A DNA stretch of 64,000 bases from JAHBNG01 sp039028975 (GCA_039028975.1 JBCCHB010000092.1:1-64000), one strand, 5' to 3'. Positions 17,325-26,990 are shown, numbered from the stretch's first letter. Program-made: numbers and translations. Notes: generated by a model not told the origin, from the sequence alone.

Positions 17325-20300
17325 ATGAGATCTACATTCACCCAACTGCACACGTTTGTACTGATTACTGCAATCATTCTTAGCTCAATACCCAACCCAG
17401 TACAGTCAGAAACAGATTTACACACGCCATTGACTGGAGACAATGCTTCTCCACAGGAGCATCCAGAAACCGATCACTCCTCAAAAATTTCGCCCCTCGC
17501 TCTATCAGGTAAAATCATAGATTCAATTGGTAGACCAGCAGGTAATTTTCGCGTCCAAATTGTCCTCGATACAGGTCAGATCGGTGACGAAACTTACACA
17601 GATTTGGATGGCAACTTTTACTTTGCTACACAACAGACAAAGACCTACCAGTTGTTGGTCCTAACGGATGATGGACGCCCTTTGGGCTGGGAGGGTGCTC
17701 GCGTTTTTGATGCACCGACATCGAATGAACTCTCTTCCATCAGGCATGAGATTCGCCTTCGTCAACAGATTGGCCTTGGTACAAGCATTGCCGAACTGAA
17801 CACTTTGCCTCACATAGAATCCAACATTCGTTCCGAGCAAGCTATATCGTCTACCCAGGAAGCCCAGCTTATGACATCCGATTTTGCCAGCATCTCTCTT
17901 CAAGGGGCAGGACACATATCGGGGACAGTGGCGGCTGCCAACGGCAACCAACCATTGGACGATGTCAATGTTCGACTCTATGGTGCTTCCGAAGATAGGT
18001 TTGTTCAGAGTGACCGTACTGACTCAAACGGACGCTATCACTTAGACCAACTCGAGCCAGGCGAATATAAACTAGCGTTTGAACCTTCAAGCGTTGGAGA
18101 CTCTCGAGATTATCTTGCTGAATATTACGATGAACAATCCTCTCTGGAGGACGCCACAGTCGTTGCGATTACAGTCGATGAAACAAGAGTGGTAAATGCC
18201 CAGTTAACCCAGGGTGGAACCATCGAAGGAGTCGTAACGGGTGAAGGTACGCCACTGGAGCGCGTCTCTGTGAGAGCATACAATGACGAGGGCAGGATCG
18301 TAACTAGTGACTGGACTGACGAAACTGGTAATTACGAGTTACAACCGCTGGTACCAGGTCAATACAGGTTAAAATTTGACCCATCAAGTTCTGGTTCAGC
18401 GAGTCAGTTTCTTGCTGAATTCTATATAGACCAAGTTGATTTAGACTCGGCCACGCCGATTACCATTTCTTCAGATGAAACTGTGACCGCGCATGCTGAC
18501 TTAATTCTTGGTGGCGTTATTGAAGGGACCGTGATGGGTGAAGGGGTACCGTTAGAGCGCGTAACGGTTAGGCTATACAACGCTGAAGGTCGAAGCATAG
18601 AGAGTGACCGAACTGATGAGGCCGGCAGCTATCAATTTCAACCACTAGCTCCAGGCGAATATAGGTTGCTATTTGAGCCATCAAGCTTTGGTCCGTCCAA
18701 CGCCTTTTTCTCTGAATATTATGATGATCAAGCCGAGCTAGACTCAGCCACGCCGATTACCATTCTTGCTGATGAAACTGTGACCGTCAATACTGAGCTG
18801 ATTCGCGGAGGAATTATTGAAGGTATTGTGACAGCCGATGGCGCGCCACTAGAGCGCGTAACGGTTACTCTGTATGACGCCGAAGGCCAGAGTATAGAGA
18901 GTGACTGGACTGACGAGACTGGCAGCTATCAACTGAAGCCGCTGCCACCTGGCGAGTATAGAGTGAAATTTAGATCACTTAGCACTAATCCAACCGATCG
19001 GTTCTTTCCTGAATACTACGACGATCAACCCGATCTAGAGTCAGCCACCCCGATCACAATTCTTTCTGACGAGATAGTTACTGCCCATGCTGAGCTAACC
19101 CGTGGTGGCGCGGTTGAAGGGTTTGTGACTGGTGGAGGGAACCCACTAGACAACGTCTGGGTTAGAGTGTACGATGCAGAGGGCGAGCATGTGGAGAGTG
19201 ACTTGACTGATGAGACAGGACACTACCAAGTACAGCCACTGAGGCCCGGTGAATATAGGGTGTTCTTTGCCCCATCAGGTGGTGGCTCGTCCAGCGATTT
19301 TCTGTCTGAATATTACGATAATCGACCGACTATAGATTCAGCTAGGCGCATCACCATAGAGGTAGATGAAACAGTGACCGTCGATGCTGACTTGACTCTT
19401 GGTGGCAAGATTCGCGGTCAGGTAACAGATGAAGAAACTGGTTTGCCCCTCCCCGGTGTTAGGGTGACGATTTACAGAAATAATGTGAGGCTCAACAAAA
19501 GCGCTACCACAGATGCATCTGGGGTCTATACGGTGACGGGACTGCCAACAGAGGGCTACCGCCTCAAATTTGACCCACTTAATTCAGGGCCATCAGCCGA
19601 GTTTATCTCCGAATACTATCTAGATAAGGAGACTCTAGCCCAGGCCGATGAGATTCAAGTGACGGCACCCAATGTAGTCGATAACGTCAATATCCAACTC
19701 AAACGTGGAGGGCGAGTTACTGGGCAGGTTAGAAGCGCGACCACAAAGAGGAATGCGGGTATTCCCCTACCCGACATTCATGTATCTCTCTACGATTTAA
19801 GCGGTAGGCTAGCCGAATCGACCACGACCGACTTGAACGGCGTCTACACCATTACGCGCTTAACCGATGGACATTACTGGCTTTATGTGAACCCCGCTGG
19901 CAATAGCTCATCATCAGCATACCTTCCAGGCCACTACCTGGATCCCATTGCAGTAAGGGCACCCGAGATCATCAGCGGAATCGATGTAGACCTAGCGCTT
20001 GGTGGACAGATTGCTGGTCGCATCACCAGTGCAAGTGATGGATCACCGCTGGCAAGTGCTACTGTTAAACTGTATGATGCACTAGAATCTTATTTTGTCC
20101 AGTCAATCAGAACAGATTCAGCCGGATACTACACGTCGACAGGTCTCTATAATGGTCAATATCAACTCAAGTTTGAATCGCCCCGTGTAGGCATCAGTGC
20201 TTCCCACATAGATGCATTTTACGGAGGAAGCCTCAATCTGGTCTCGTCAACACCAGTTGCTGTCAGCGGCACGGACCTTGTACGCGGCATCAACGGTATG

Positions 20301-22589
20301 TTAAATGCTAAGATTACCCAAGGAGGGCAAATAACTGGCACAGTCAGCGCAGTCGATACAGGACTGCCTCTGCCAAGCGTTCTTGTTGTGGCCTATAATG
20401 ACCAAGAAGTTGATGTTCAAACAACCTATACAGACTCTGATGGGACTTATGCTTTGATTGGGCTGGCTGATGGCGACTACCGCATTCAGTTCAGACCGCG
20501 GAAGAATACAACGTACTTCAAAGCAAGCCCTTATCAAGAGGCATACTATAATGGTCAATCGGTATTGGCAATGGCCAATTCCGTTCGCGTGGTTGAGTCA
20601 ACGCCGGTTGGAAACATCAATGCATCATTACACCTGGGTGGTCGCATCACAGGTACAGTCACAGCTGGCAATGATGGCCATCCTCTGTCGGATATTGAGG
20701 TGACACTCTATAACAGCGCGGGAAAAGATATTGGTTCTGTTCATACGGATGACACAACGGGCATCTACGAGTTCCGCGGATTAGCCAGCGGTCTCTACCG
20801 TTTACGCTTTAAACCGCATACACATTCCTCGGCTCAATCAAGAGGGTATCTACCTGCCTATTCAGGCGGCCAGGCTGATCTAGCATCAGCGTCTACGATC
20901 CAAATCAACGCCCCAGATGCTGGTAGGGTGGATGCCGTATTAGATCTTGGCGGACAGATTCAGGGGCAGATTGTTTATGCAATCGACGATACACCGGCTG
21001 AAGATGTAGATGTCAACATTTACTCCGCCACAACAGGCGCCTACATCGGGCAAGCCGAGACGAATGATCAAGGTGGATATCTTACCCAAGGGCTCCCTAC
21101 AGGCTCTTATTGGCTCGAGATCTCACGATCTGCTGATTTAGTGGGGCCGATTGAGATCAATGCACCCCAGCTTGTAGAAAATATTAACGGGTCTCTTCCA
21201 CAAGAGGGGACCGGCCGTGGTGTTGTGGCCGGGCGCGTTCTCTCTCAAGATTCTTCCCGCCCCCTTGCCGGCGTCAGGGCAGAGCTGGAAAGTTGTGCTC
21301 TTGATCCCAGCGACCGCACAAACTATCTAGGAATCTACTACTTTGATAGACTTCCCGCCGATACATATAGTCTACTGCTGGAACCGAGTAACAACTCACC
21401 TGCTGCTCCTTATCAGCTAATTCGTTCTACTATTCAACTCTCAAGTGGTGAGCAACAGATTGGCCGCTTTTCCATGAATCTTGGTGCTCGCATCGCCGGA
21501 AAAGTGACAGCCGAGGATACTGGTCTGCCGTTGAACGATGTATCCGTCGCACTCTATGATACAGAAGGCGGCTATATCGATTCTGTAGGGACTGACGCCC
21601 TGGGAAACTATATAACTGTTGGTGTCGCCGACGGCGCGTACTGGCTCAGTTTTAATCCTGATTCAGGGGGTGGTTATCTGACACGCTATTCAGGGAATCA
21701 GTCAAAATTTGAGGCAGCCCAGGTGGTTATAGTGACCAGTCCCAATATTTTCCCTAATAACAACGCGGTACTGCCACTAGGTGGGCAAATTGCAGGTGTT
21801 GTCACCGCTGCGGACAGCGAACTTCCTCTAGATGATGTGGATGTCGAGGTATATGACAGTACCGGAAACCGAATATCTCGAACGGAGACAGATGACCAGG
21901 GGCGCTACATGACTCGGGGGTTACCATCCGGCACATACCGACTCTTCTTTGAAACGGAGTACCATAACGACTCTGCGTACTATGTGTCTGCCTATTATCC
22001 GAATCAATTTGAGCTGGCTTCGGCTACGGAGATTCATGTCACTGCCCCCGCTTTGAAAACAAACATCAATATTTCTCTACAGCCTGGTAGCCAGATTGCT
22101 GGACTGGTGAGGGCAGAGCATAACAACCAGCCACTTGATGACGTCAGCATTTATGTATATGATTCTGGGGGTAACCATGTCGCAAGTGGCAATACCAACC
22201 GCGGAGGGTTTTATCGTACCAATGCCGTGCGGGCAGGTATCTACCGAGTTCGGTTCGTGCCAGAGAATGAAGAATGCCCGCCATCAACTCTCTATGCAGA
22301 GGAATATTTTGACAATCAGACGAATTTAGAATCAGGCAATACGATTCCAGCGGATGGTTCCAGCACAATTCAAGGCATTCACGCCCAATTACACATCATA
22401 GACGAAACGGCAACGCCTACGCCAACAGGCAATTCGACAGGCCCAAATGTGACAGCAGAGCCAACGAGTAATCCTACAGGGGGAGGTACAACACCTATGC
22501 CAACAAGTACTTCCCCGGCCCCTGATCCAATGGAAACACCTGTTCCACCATCCGAATCATCCAACATCTATCTGCCCCTGGCTAATTAG
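17325..22589 (+). CDS. giant exported protein of tandem prealbumin-like (CarboxypepD_reg/CNA-B-like) repeats
   Basis: A 1754-residue secreted protein. The signal peptide is followed by about 16 beta-sandwich repeats with the pattern GGxIxGxVT, PLxxVxVxLYD, TDxxGxYxxxxLxxGxYRLxF, EYYDxQ, ATxIxV. Four consecutive repeats (18213-19400) are exactly 297 bases each, which points to recent duplication. A Thr/Pro/Ser linker leads to the C-terminus NIYLPLAN. The fold is typical of stalk or adhesin proteins that hold other domains away from the cell; there is no enzymatic domain. The start at 17325 has AGAGGAG 7 bases upstream. It lies 324 bases after the other exported protein, behind two small repeat elements, and probably has its own promoter. 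Confidence 0.85.
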   Translation: MRSTFTQLHTFVLITAIILSSIPNPVQSETDLHTPLTGDNASPQEHPETDHSSKISPLALSGKIIDSIGRPAGNFRVQIVLDTGQIGDETYTDLDGNFYFATQQTKTYQLLVLTDDGRPLGWEGARVFDAPTSNELSSIRHEIRLRQQIGLGTSIAELNTLPHIESNIRSEQAISSTQEAQLMTSDFASISLQGAGHISGTVAAANGNQPLDDVNVRLYGASEDRFVQSDRTDSNGRYHLDQLEPGEYKLAFEPSSVGDSRDYLAEYYDEQSSLEDATVVAITVDETRVVNAQLTQGGTIEGVVTGEGTPLERVSVRAYNDEGRIVTSDWTDETGNYELQPLVPGQYRLKFDPSSSGSASQFLAEFYIDQVDLDSATPITISSDETVTAHADLILGGVIEGTVMGEGVPLERVTVRLYNAEGRSIESDRTDEAGSYQFQPLAPGEYRLLFEPSSFGPSNAFFSEYYDDQAELDSATPITILADETVTVNTELIRGGIIEGIVTADGAPLERVTVTLYDAEGQSIESDWTDETGSYQLKPLPPGEYRVKFRSLSTNPTDRFFPEYYDDQPDLESATPITILSDEIVTAHAELTRGGAVEGFVTGGGNPLDNVWVRVYDAEGEHVESDLTDETGHYQVQPLRPGEYRVFFAPSGGGSSSDFLSEYYDNRPTIDSARRITIEVDETVTVDADLTLGGKIRGQVTDEETGLPLPGVRVTIYRNNVRLNKSATTDASGVYTVTGLPTEGYRLKFDPLNSGPSAEFISEYYLDKETLAQADEIQVTAPNVVDNVNIQLKRGGRVTGQVRSATTKRNAGIPLPDIHVSLYDLSGRLAESTTTDLNGVYTITRLTDGHYWLYVNPAGNSSSSAYLPGHYLDPIAVRAPEIISGIDVDLALGGQIAGRITSASDGSPLASATVKLYDALESYFVQSIRTDSAGYYTSTGLYNGQYQLKFESPRVGISASHIDAFYGGSLNLVSSTPVAVSGTDLVRGINGMLNAKITQGGQITGTVSAVDTGLPLPSVLVVAYNDQEVDVQTTYTDSDGTYALIGLADGDYRIQFRPRKNTTYFKASPYQEAYYNGQSVLAMANSVRVVESTPVGNINASLHLGGRITGTVTAGNDGHPLSDIEVTLYNSAGKDIGSVHTDDTTGIYEFRGLASGLYRLRFKPHTHSSAQSRGYLPAYSGGQADLASASTIQINAPDAGRVDAVLDLGGQIQGQIVYAIDDTPAEDVDVNIYSATTGAYIGQAETNDQGGYLTQGLPTGSYWLEISRSADLVGPIEINAPQLVENINGSLPQEGTGRGVVAGRVLSQDSSRPLAGVRAELESCALDPSDRTNYLGIYYFDRLPADTYSLLLEPSNNSPAAPYQLIRSTIQLSSGEQQIGRFSMNLGARIAGKVTAEDTGLPLNDVSVALYDTEGGYIDSVGTDALGNYITVGVADGAYWLSFNPDSGGGYLTRYSGNQSKFEAAQVVIVTSPNIFPNNNAVLPLGGQIAGVVTAADSELPLDDVDVEVYDSTGNRISRTETDDQGRYMTRGLPSGTYRLFFETEYHNDSAYYVSAYYPNQFELASATEIHVTAPALKTNINISLQPGSQIAGLVRAEHNNQPLDDVSIYVYDSGGNHVASGNTNRGGFYRTNAVRAGIYRVRFVPENEECPPSTLYAEEYFDNQTNLESGNTIPADGSSTIQGIHAQLHIIDETATPTPTGNSTGPNVTAEPTSNPTGGGTTPMPTSTSPAPDPMETPVPPSESSNIYLPLAN
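18213..19400 (+). repeat. four in-frame tandem repeats of exactly 297 bp
   Basis: The GGxIEGxV start of each unit recurs at 18213, 18510, 18807, 19104 and 19401, a constant 297-base (99-codon) step. Neighbouring repeats in the same gene vary in length, so these units are the most recently amplified part. Confidence 0.8.
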
Positions 22590-22687
22590 TAAATCTCCTC
22601 ATAAATCGTTACAAAGATTGAGATGGATTGTTAGCCAGAAACAATAACGAGTTATCTGCGCAAGGATTCACGCTAAACTGTATTATT

Positions 22688-22725
22688 ATGCAGGTACTCA
22701 GACAAGGCTCGCCTGATACCTGCAT
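22688..22725. terminator. hairpin between the repeat-protein gene and the CoA-transferase gene
   Basis: ATGCAGGTA pairs with TACCTGCAT, and an inner TCAG with CTGA, around an 11-base loop. It lies 100 bases after the repeat-protein stop codon. No T-run follows, so it may be a rho-dependent end or an mRNA-stabilising stem and not a classic intrinsic terminator. Confidence 0.35.
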
Positions 22726-22810
22726 ATCGGTTTTGTAATAACTCTTGGGTGGGTTAATATATCTAAATTACTCCAGTCACAATATAATCAAAAACTGAAG
22801 GAATTTCGAT

Positions 22811-23992
22811 ATGACCCATCCACAGCCCCTAGACGGCATTCTAGTCATTGATATGACAGAGGCCCTGGCTGGCCCCTACTGTGCCATGATGCTAGGCGAT
22901 ATGGGGGCCGACGTAATCAAGATTGAGCGAGCCGGTACCGGTGATCAGGCCCGTAAATGGGGTCCTCCTTTTGTTGAAGGAGAGAGCGCATACTACCTCT
23001 CCGTTAACCGCAACAAGCGAAGTATGGCGCTGGACATCAAGAATGCAGACGACTTGGCAGAACTACACAAACTGCTGGCCAAGGCCGATGTCTTCATCAC
23101 CAATAATCCTCGAATCGAATCGCTCAAGCGCTATCAACTCGATCCGGACCATCTGCGGGAAATCAATCCGCGGCTTGTCTATGCAGCCTTAAGTGGGTAT
23201 GGTCACTCTGGTCCAAAGGCCAATCGCGGCGGTTACGATCTAATCGCCCAAGGTGAGACGGGGCTAATGGCCATCACAGGGGGGCCGGATGATGGTCCCA
23301 TGCGCTTCCCGACGCCGATTTCCGATATCACGGCTGGCCTGTATACCACTATTGGCATCACCAATGCCCTCTATGCCAGGGATAAAGAAAAGACTGGATC
23401 CGGGAAGGGACAATTTATTGACGTGGCTTTGGTGGATGCAGAATTGACTTGGCTAGCGAATATAGGCGGTAGCTACCTGATTGCAGGAAAAAAACCCAAA
23501 AAGCTGGGCAATGAACATCCGACCATTACGCCATACCAACCGATTCGAACCCAAGATAAAGAGATCATTATTGCCATCGGTACCGAAGCTGTTTGGGCGC
23601 GCTTCTGCAAAGTATTGGGCATAGAAGAGACCATTATGCAAGAGGCCCGTTTTGCTACCAATGCGGATCGGAACGAGTATCGCGGCGAGTTGATCCCCCT
23701 ATTGGAAGAGATTCTGATGACCAAGCCTGCCGAGCACTGGATCGATGCTTTTGTAGCCAGCCAGATTCCCGCAGGCCCCATTAACTTCCCTGACGAAATC
23801 TTGGAAGATGAGCACATTCACGCCCGTGGTATGGTTGTCGATCTAGAGCACCCATCGGTCGGCCCCATTCGCAATATTGGCAACCCTATTCATATGTCAG
23901 AGACGCCCCCAACATACCGCAAGCATCCACCATTGCTCGGCGAACACAATGATGAAATCACAGGAACGAATGCAGAGGAAAATGAATCATGA
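22811..23992 (+). CDS. CaiB/BaiF family (class III) CoA-transferase
   Basis: A 393-residue cytosolic enzyme of the class III CoA-transferase family, which moves CoA between carboxylic acids through an aspartyl-CoA thioester. The nucleophilic Asp is most likely D143 in RGGYDLIAQ. The N-terminal Rossmann-like segment (LAGPYCAMMLGDMGADVIKIE) is highly typical. Length is normal for the family. AAGGA lies upstream of the ATG. The stop overlaps the start of the next gene by 4 bases (ATGA), so the two are translationally coupled and probably act in one carboxylic-acid pathway. The substrate cannot be read from the sequence; family members act on oxalate, carnitine, succinate and others. Confidence 0.92.
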   Translation: MTHPQPLDGILVIDMTEALAGPYCAMMLGDMGADVIKIERAGTGDQARKWGPPFVEGESAYYLSVNRNKRSMALDIKNADDLAELHKLLAKADVFITNNPRIESLKRYQLDPDHLREINPRLVYAALSGYGHSGPKANRGGYDLIAQGETGLMAITGGPDDGPMRFPTPISDITAGLYTTIGITNALYARDKEKTGSGKGQFIDVALVDAELTWLANIGGSYLIAGKKPKKLGNEHPTITPYQPIRTQDKEIIIAIGTEAVWARFCKVLGIEETIMQEARFATNADRNEYRGELIPLLEEILMTKPAEHWIDAFVASQIPAGPINFPDEILEDEHIHARGMVVDLEHPSVGPIRNIGNPIHMSETPPTYRKHPPLLGEHNDEITGTNAEENES

Positions 23993-25089
23993 GCACCCAT
24001 CAACGATTTGCCGTTGCGGATCTCCACCGCTTTACCAACCAAGTCTTTGAGGCTACGGGAATTCCCAAGGAACATGCCGCAGATGCCACCGATGTGCTGC
24101 TCTATGCCAATCGTCGCGGCGTAGATACCCACGGAGTCCGCAATCTGAAGAGTCATTACTGTCGTCATCTGGCCTCTGGCGATTATCCCCGCGAGCCGAA
24201 CTTTCAGATTGTTCATGAAACACCTGTCAGCGCCAGGGTAGACGGTGGCGGCGGTCTGGGGCTGGCTGGGGCGAGCTGGGCCATGAGGTTGGCAATCCAA
24301 AAAGCAGAACAGGTCGGCATGGCCATGGTCTCTATGCGCAACAGCTACCACTATGGTGCCGCCGGCCGTTATCCTTGGATGGCACTGGAGCATGACATGA
24401 TCGGCATCAGCATGACGGGACGCTTCTCGCCAGCCGGTGAGTGGGTGGTGGTAAAGCCAACCTTTGCCGGGATTCCCATGTTCTCCACCAACCCAATTGC
24501 CATTGGCTTTCCGACAGACAAAGAGCCGCCTTACGTGCTCGATATGGCCACATCTACGGTCCCTTTTAACCGTATTACCATGATGGCCGCGGCTGGACAG
24601 TCGATTCCTCTTGGGTGGGGGACAGACGTGGAAGGGAATCCAATAACAGATCCTGCCCTTGTTAAGCAGCTCCATCCATTGGGAGGCAGTCGGGAGCAAG
24701 GGAGCCATAAGGGATACGGCCTTTCTATGATGGTGGAGGTCATGTGTGCGTTGCTTTCAGGAGCTTGGGATGATGGTCATCCCGAGGATGATAGACTGGC
24801 ATTTGATGGTTATCGGCAGTCGACCGATGGTCACTTCTTTGCTGCAATCAAGGTCGACGCATTCCGCCCGCTGGATGAATTCAAAAAGGGAATGGATGCC
24901 ATGATCCAGGCCATTCATGCCGCACCCAAGGAAAAGGGGCAAGAACGAATCTATGTTGCTGGCGAAATTGAACACGAGACGGAGCTAGAGCGCCAAGCCG
25001 ATGGCATTCCTTTGCCGGATACGGTGATCGCCGACTTGCAAGAGCTGTCTGAGCAGTATAATGTACCTATGCCGGAACCGGTAGGCTAG
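23989..25089 (+). CDS. Ldh family (malate/L-lactate/sulfolactate-type) NAD(P)-dependent dehydrogenase
   Basis: A 366-residue member of the type 2 malate/L-lactate dehydrogenase family (distinct from classical Rossmann MDH/LDH), which oxidises 2-hydroxy acids or related substrates. Visible landmarks are GVDTHGVRN near 45-52, the active-site region NSYHYGAAG with His121, STNPIAIGFPT, and the late GSHKGYGLSMMVE. Length is typical. It is coupled to the CoA-transferase gene by a 4-base overlap, suggesting breakdown of a hydroxy acid via a CoA ester; this is inference. It has no ribosome binding site of its own beyond that inside the upstream gene. The exact substrate is unknown. Confidence 0.9.
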   Translation: MSTHQRFAVADLHRFTNQVFEATGIPKEHAADATDVLLYANRRGVDTHGVRNLKSHYCRHLASGDYPREPNFQIVHETPVSARVDGGGGLGLAGASWAMRLAIQKAEQVGMAMVSMRNSYHYGAAGRYPWMALEHDMIGISMTGRFSPAGEWVVVKPTFAGIPMFSTNPIAIGFPTDKEPPYVLDMATSTVPFNRITMMAAAGQSIPLGWGTDVEGNPITDPALVKQLHPLGGSREQGSHKGYGLSMMVEVMCALLSGAWDDGHPEDDRLAFDGYRQSTDGHFFAAIKVDAFRPLDEFKKGMDAMIQAIHAAPKEKGQERIYVAGEIEHETELERQADGIPLPDTVIADLQELSEQYNVPMPEPVG

Positions 25090-25117
25090 TTGCTGGTGGC
25101 TGGTTACCAACAACCAA

Positions 25118-25639
25118 CTACCGATTCACAGAAATCATAGGGAGCATCTCACTTTGGGGGGAAGTAAAGACAGAATCCCAAAGGTAATCGAAAGAATGGG
25201 AAAGGACGGCGGTGCGAATGGGAATCAAGCGTTGTAAACCGAGTCGAGACCAGAGCATGCCAGGGCCAGTAAAGCGCACCTTAAACTGCTTTGCGGCGGA
25301 CTCGACCATACCGGAGCCGATAGGGAAGCCATCCTCGCGGAACTCCATGTATTGCATGGGTTTGTGATTATTATGAAAATAAGTGACGGCGGCGGCGGCA
25401 AGCTCGTCGTTGGCGAGGGATCTGTGAAAAAGAGTGTGTAAATGGATCGACTCATAAAAACGAAGCCAAATATTATAGATATGTCCAAAGCGATAAGAGT
25501 ACGTCAACGACGAAACCAGTTCGCCCGTTCCCGCCGTAGAAGCAGAGGTTGGGGGACTGGGGGTAACTGGAGCAGTATGAGTTATCCCCAGTCCCCCAAG
25601 CCTGGTCGCTGACAAGTCAGATAAGGCGGAGTCGAACAT
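25118..25639 (-). pseudogene. ISKra4-like transposase, 3' remnant
   Basis: The C-terminal 130 residues match ISKra4-type transposases (FPIGSGMVESAAKQFKVRF, GPGMLWSRLGLQRL). Homology starts near 25507; the upstream part of the open frame (PVTPSPPTSASTAG) is unrelated sequence. The catalytic N-terminal part is missing and the terminal repeats are not evident, so this is a dead fragment. It starts a block of broken IS pieces that runs to 26.75 kb. Confidence 0.65.
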
Positions 25640-25656
25640 TATGTCAACATGGTGGC

Positions 25657-26000
25657 CTAGAGTGGATATCGCCCCTCAAAGCGGATGGCAATCTGGTTGC
25701 GAATCTTGGCCCAGTTAGGAATGGGCATAGTCCATTTCTTGGCAATATTTTGATGAACCAGAAAAAGCAACTTACGAACTGATTTTGGTGAAGAGAAGAC
25801 GCATTTGTTTTTCACCCAAAGGGTACCGCTTTGCGCATCAACCCGTTATACCCCTCGATAATATTGGTTGTATAGATAATCCGACGCAGTTTATACGGAT
25901 AGTCAAAGAAAGTCGATAGTTCGCTCCAGTTCTCTTCCCATGAGTGAGATGCAATTTCGTCCGGATTGGCATGATTTTTCAGTACCGCTCTTATCGCCCT
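25657..26000 (-). pseudogene. IS256-like transposase, frameshifted 3' remnant
   Basis: Two frames together give the C-terminus of an IS256/mutator-type transposase. The first is SWEENWSELSTFFDYPYKLR with IYTTNIIEGYNGLMRK. After a frameshift near 25825, CVFSSPKSVRKLLFLVHQNI and IRFEGRYPL end at a TAG (25657-25659). The IYTTN-IE motif is diagnostic for the family. The 5' part is gone; it is fused near 26000 to an IS110-like gene fragment. Confidence 0.65.
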
Positions 26001-26002
26001 TC

Positions 26003-26716
26003 CCGTTGATATCTTTGCAGAGCTGACCTGCTTCCGGAAAGAGACGTTCTGCATACTGTCGCAATATCGTCTTCTCTTTCGTCAGGCTCTGACCTAGTTG
26101 ATAATGCGCTTGACCATAGTTGCGTAACTCGGCATACAGCCCCTCTTGCTGTTGCGTCTCTGTATACTGTCCGTTTCGCAGCACGTGAGCTATCGTTAGC
26201 GCATCCCTATCATCGTCTTTTCCATAGTCCAACTGCGTTGCATTTCGACTTTGCTTCACCGCACACGGGTTCACCAGTCTGTATGGAACCCCTTGCTCTG
26301 ATAGGTATCTTACTATCCATTGCCAGTAATCGTTGGTCGGCTCCAGACCGATTAACACTTTCGGACAGCTTGACCTGGCGTCGACTCCTAGTACGATGGG
26401 GCGTAAATAACTATACAGATAGATGGGTATTTAAGAGGGACACTTGTAGCCCGTCCTTCCAGGGCGGGGTGCTTGGTCTACCCATCTACCCCGCTACGGG
26501 AAACACGCTATCTGTATAAGGACTTACGCCTTGCTGTACTAGCCACTCTGCCAGCTTGGCATACGACTCCCGGTCATTTCCGAACACTCGTCTACCTTTT
26601 ATCTGGAATTGCCTATCCATTTTCAGCGCCACATTGCGCTTTTTTCCTATGTCTATTCCTACTAACAACTCGAATTGTTCGACATATGCTATTCTTCGTG
26701 TTAACGTGCTTTTCAT
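26003..26716 (-). pseudogene. IS110-family transposase, 5' part, split by a MITE
   Basis: The N-terminal DEDD-type domain is recognisable: VGIDIGKKRNVA at the start and, after an interruption, KVLIGLEPTNDYWQWIVRYL, YRLVNPCAVKQSRNA and DDRDALTIAHVLR. The ATG at 26716 is preceded by AAGGAAA. A 103-base insertion (within 26412-26518) breaks the frame; taking it out with one TATA copy restores continuous reading. The gene is also truncated at about 26003, where IS256-like sequence begins, so the C-terminal Ser domain is missing. Confidence 0.75.
26412..26518. mobile_element. 103-bp MITE inside the IS110 remnant, TATA target duplication
   Basis: TATACAGATAG (26412-26422) and its complement (26508-26518) bound the insert, with an inner pair ATGGGTA/TACCCAT. 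Removing 103 bases rejoins the IS110 frame without a stop, which fixes a 4-base TATA duplication. The core holds GTAGCCCGTCCTT followed by AGGGCGGG, also found in the hairpin at 60365-60432. There is no coding capacity. Confidence 0.7.
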
Positions 26717-26962
26717 AGAGTTTCCTTTCGTCGGTTCTTTACTCAACGCTTCCTCATGCCGACTTTAGGTTACTCTATTTTCCTTACTTCCTAATACTAG
26801 ATTGACACTGCCATCTACTGAATAACCTCACCCCAAATCCCTCCATGCATCCGCTCAACCCGCCCCAAAATCTGCTGACGAATTTCCACGTATTGACAAA
26901 CCACTCATATTACGAAATAATGGGACCATAACAAAAGCATCAACCATCCTAGTCAACCCATG

Positions 26963-26990
26963 AATCGCTCAATACGAATCGCTCAATACG
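26963..26990. repeat. 14-bp tandem duplication before the sulfatase gene
   Basis: AATCGCTCAATACG occurs twice in direct succession, followed by AATCGCG. The unit is not a multiple of three, which argues against the upstream in-frame ATG (26960) being the true sulfatase start. Confidence 0.6.

Noticed and set aside
25903..26358. 151-codon frame as a single intact transposase
   Set aside because: Its start is IS110 and its end is IS256-like sequence; it is a fusion of remnants.
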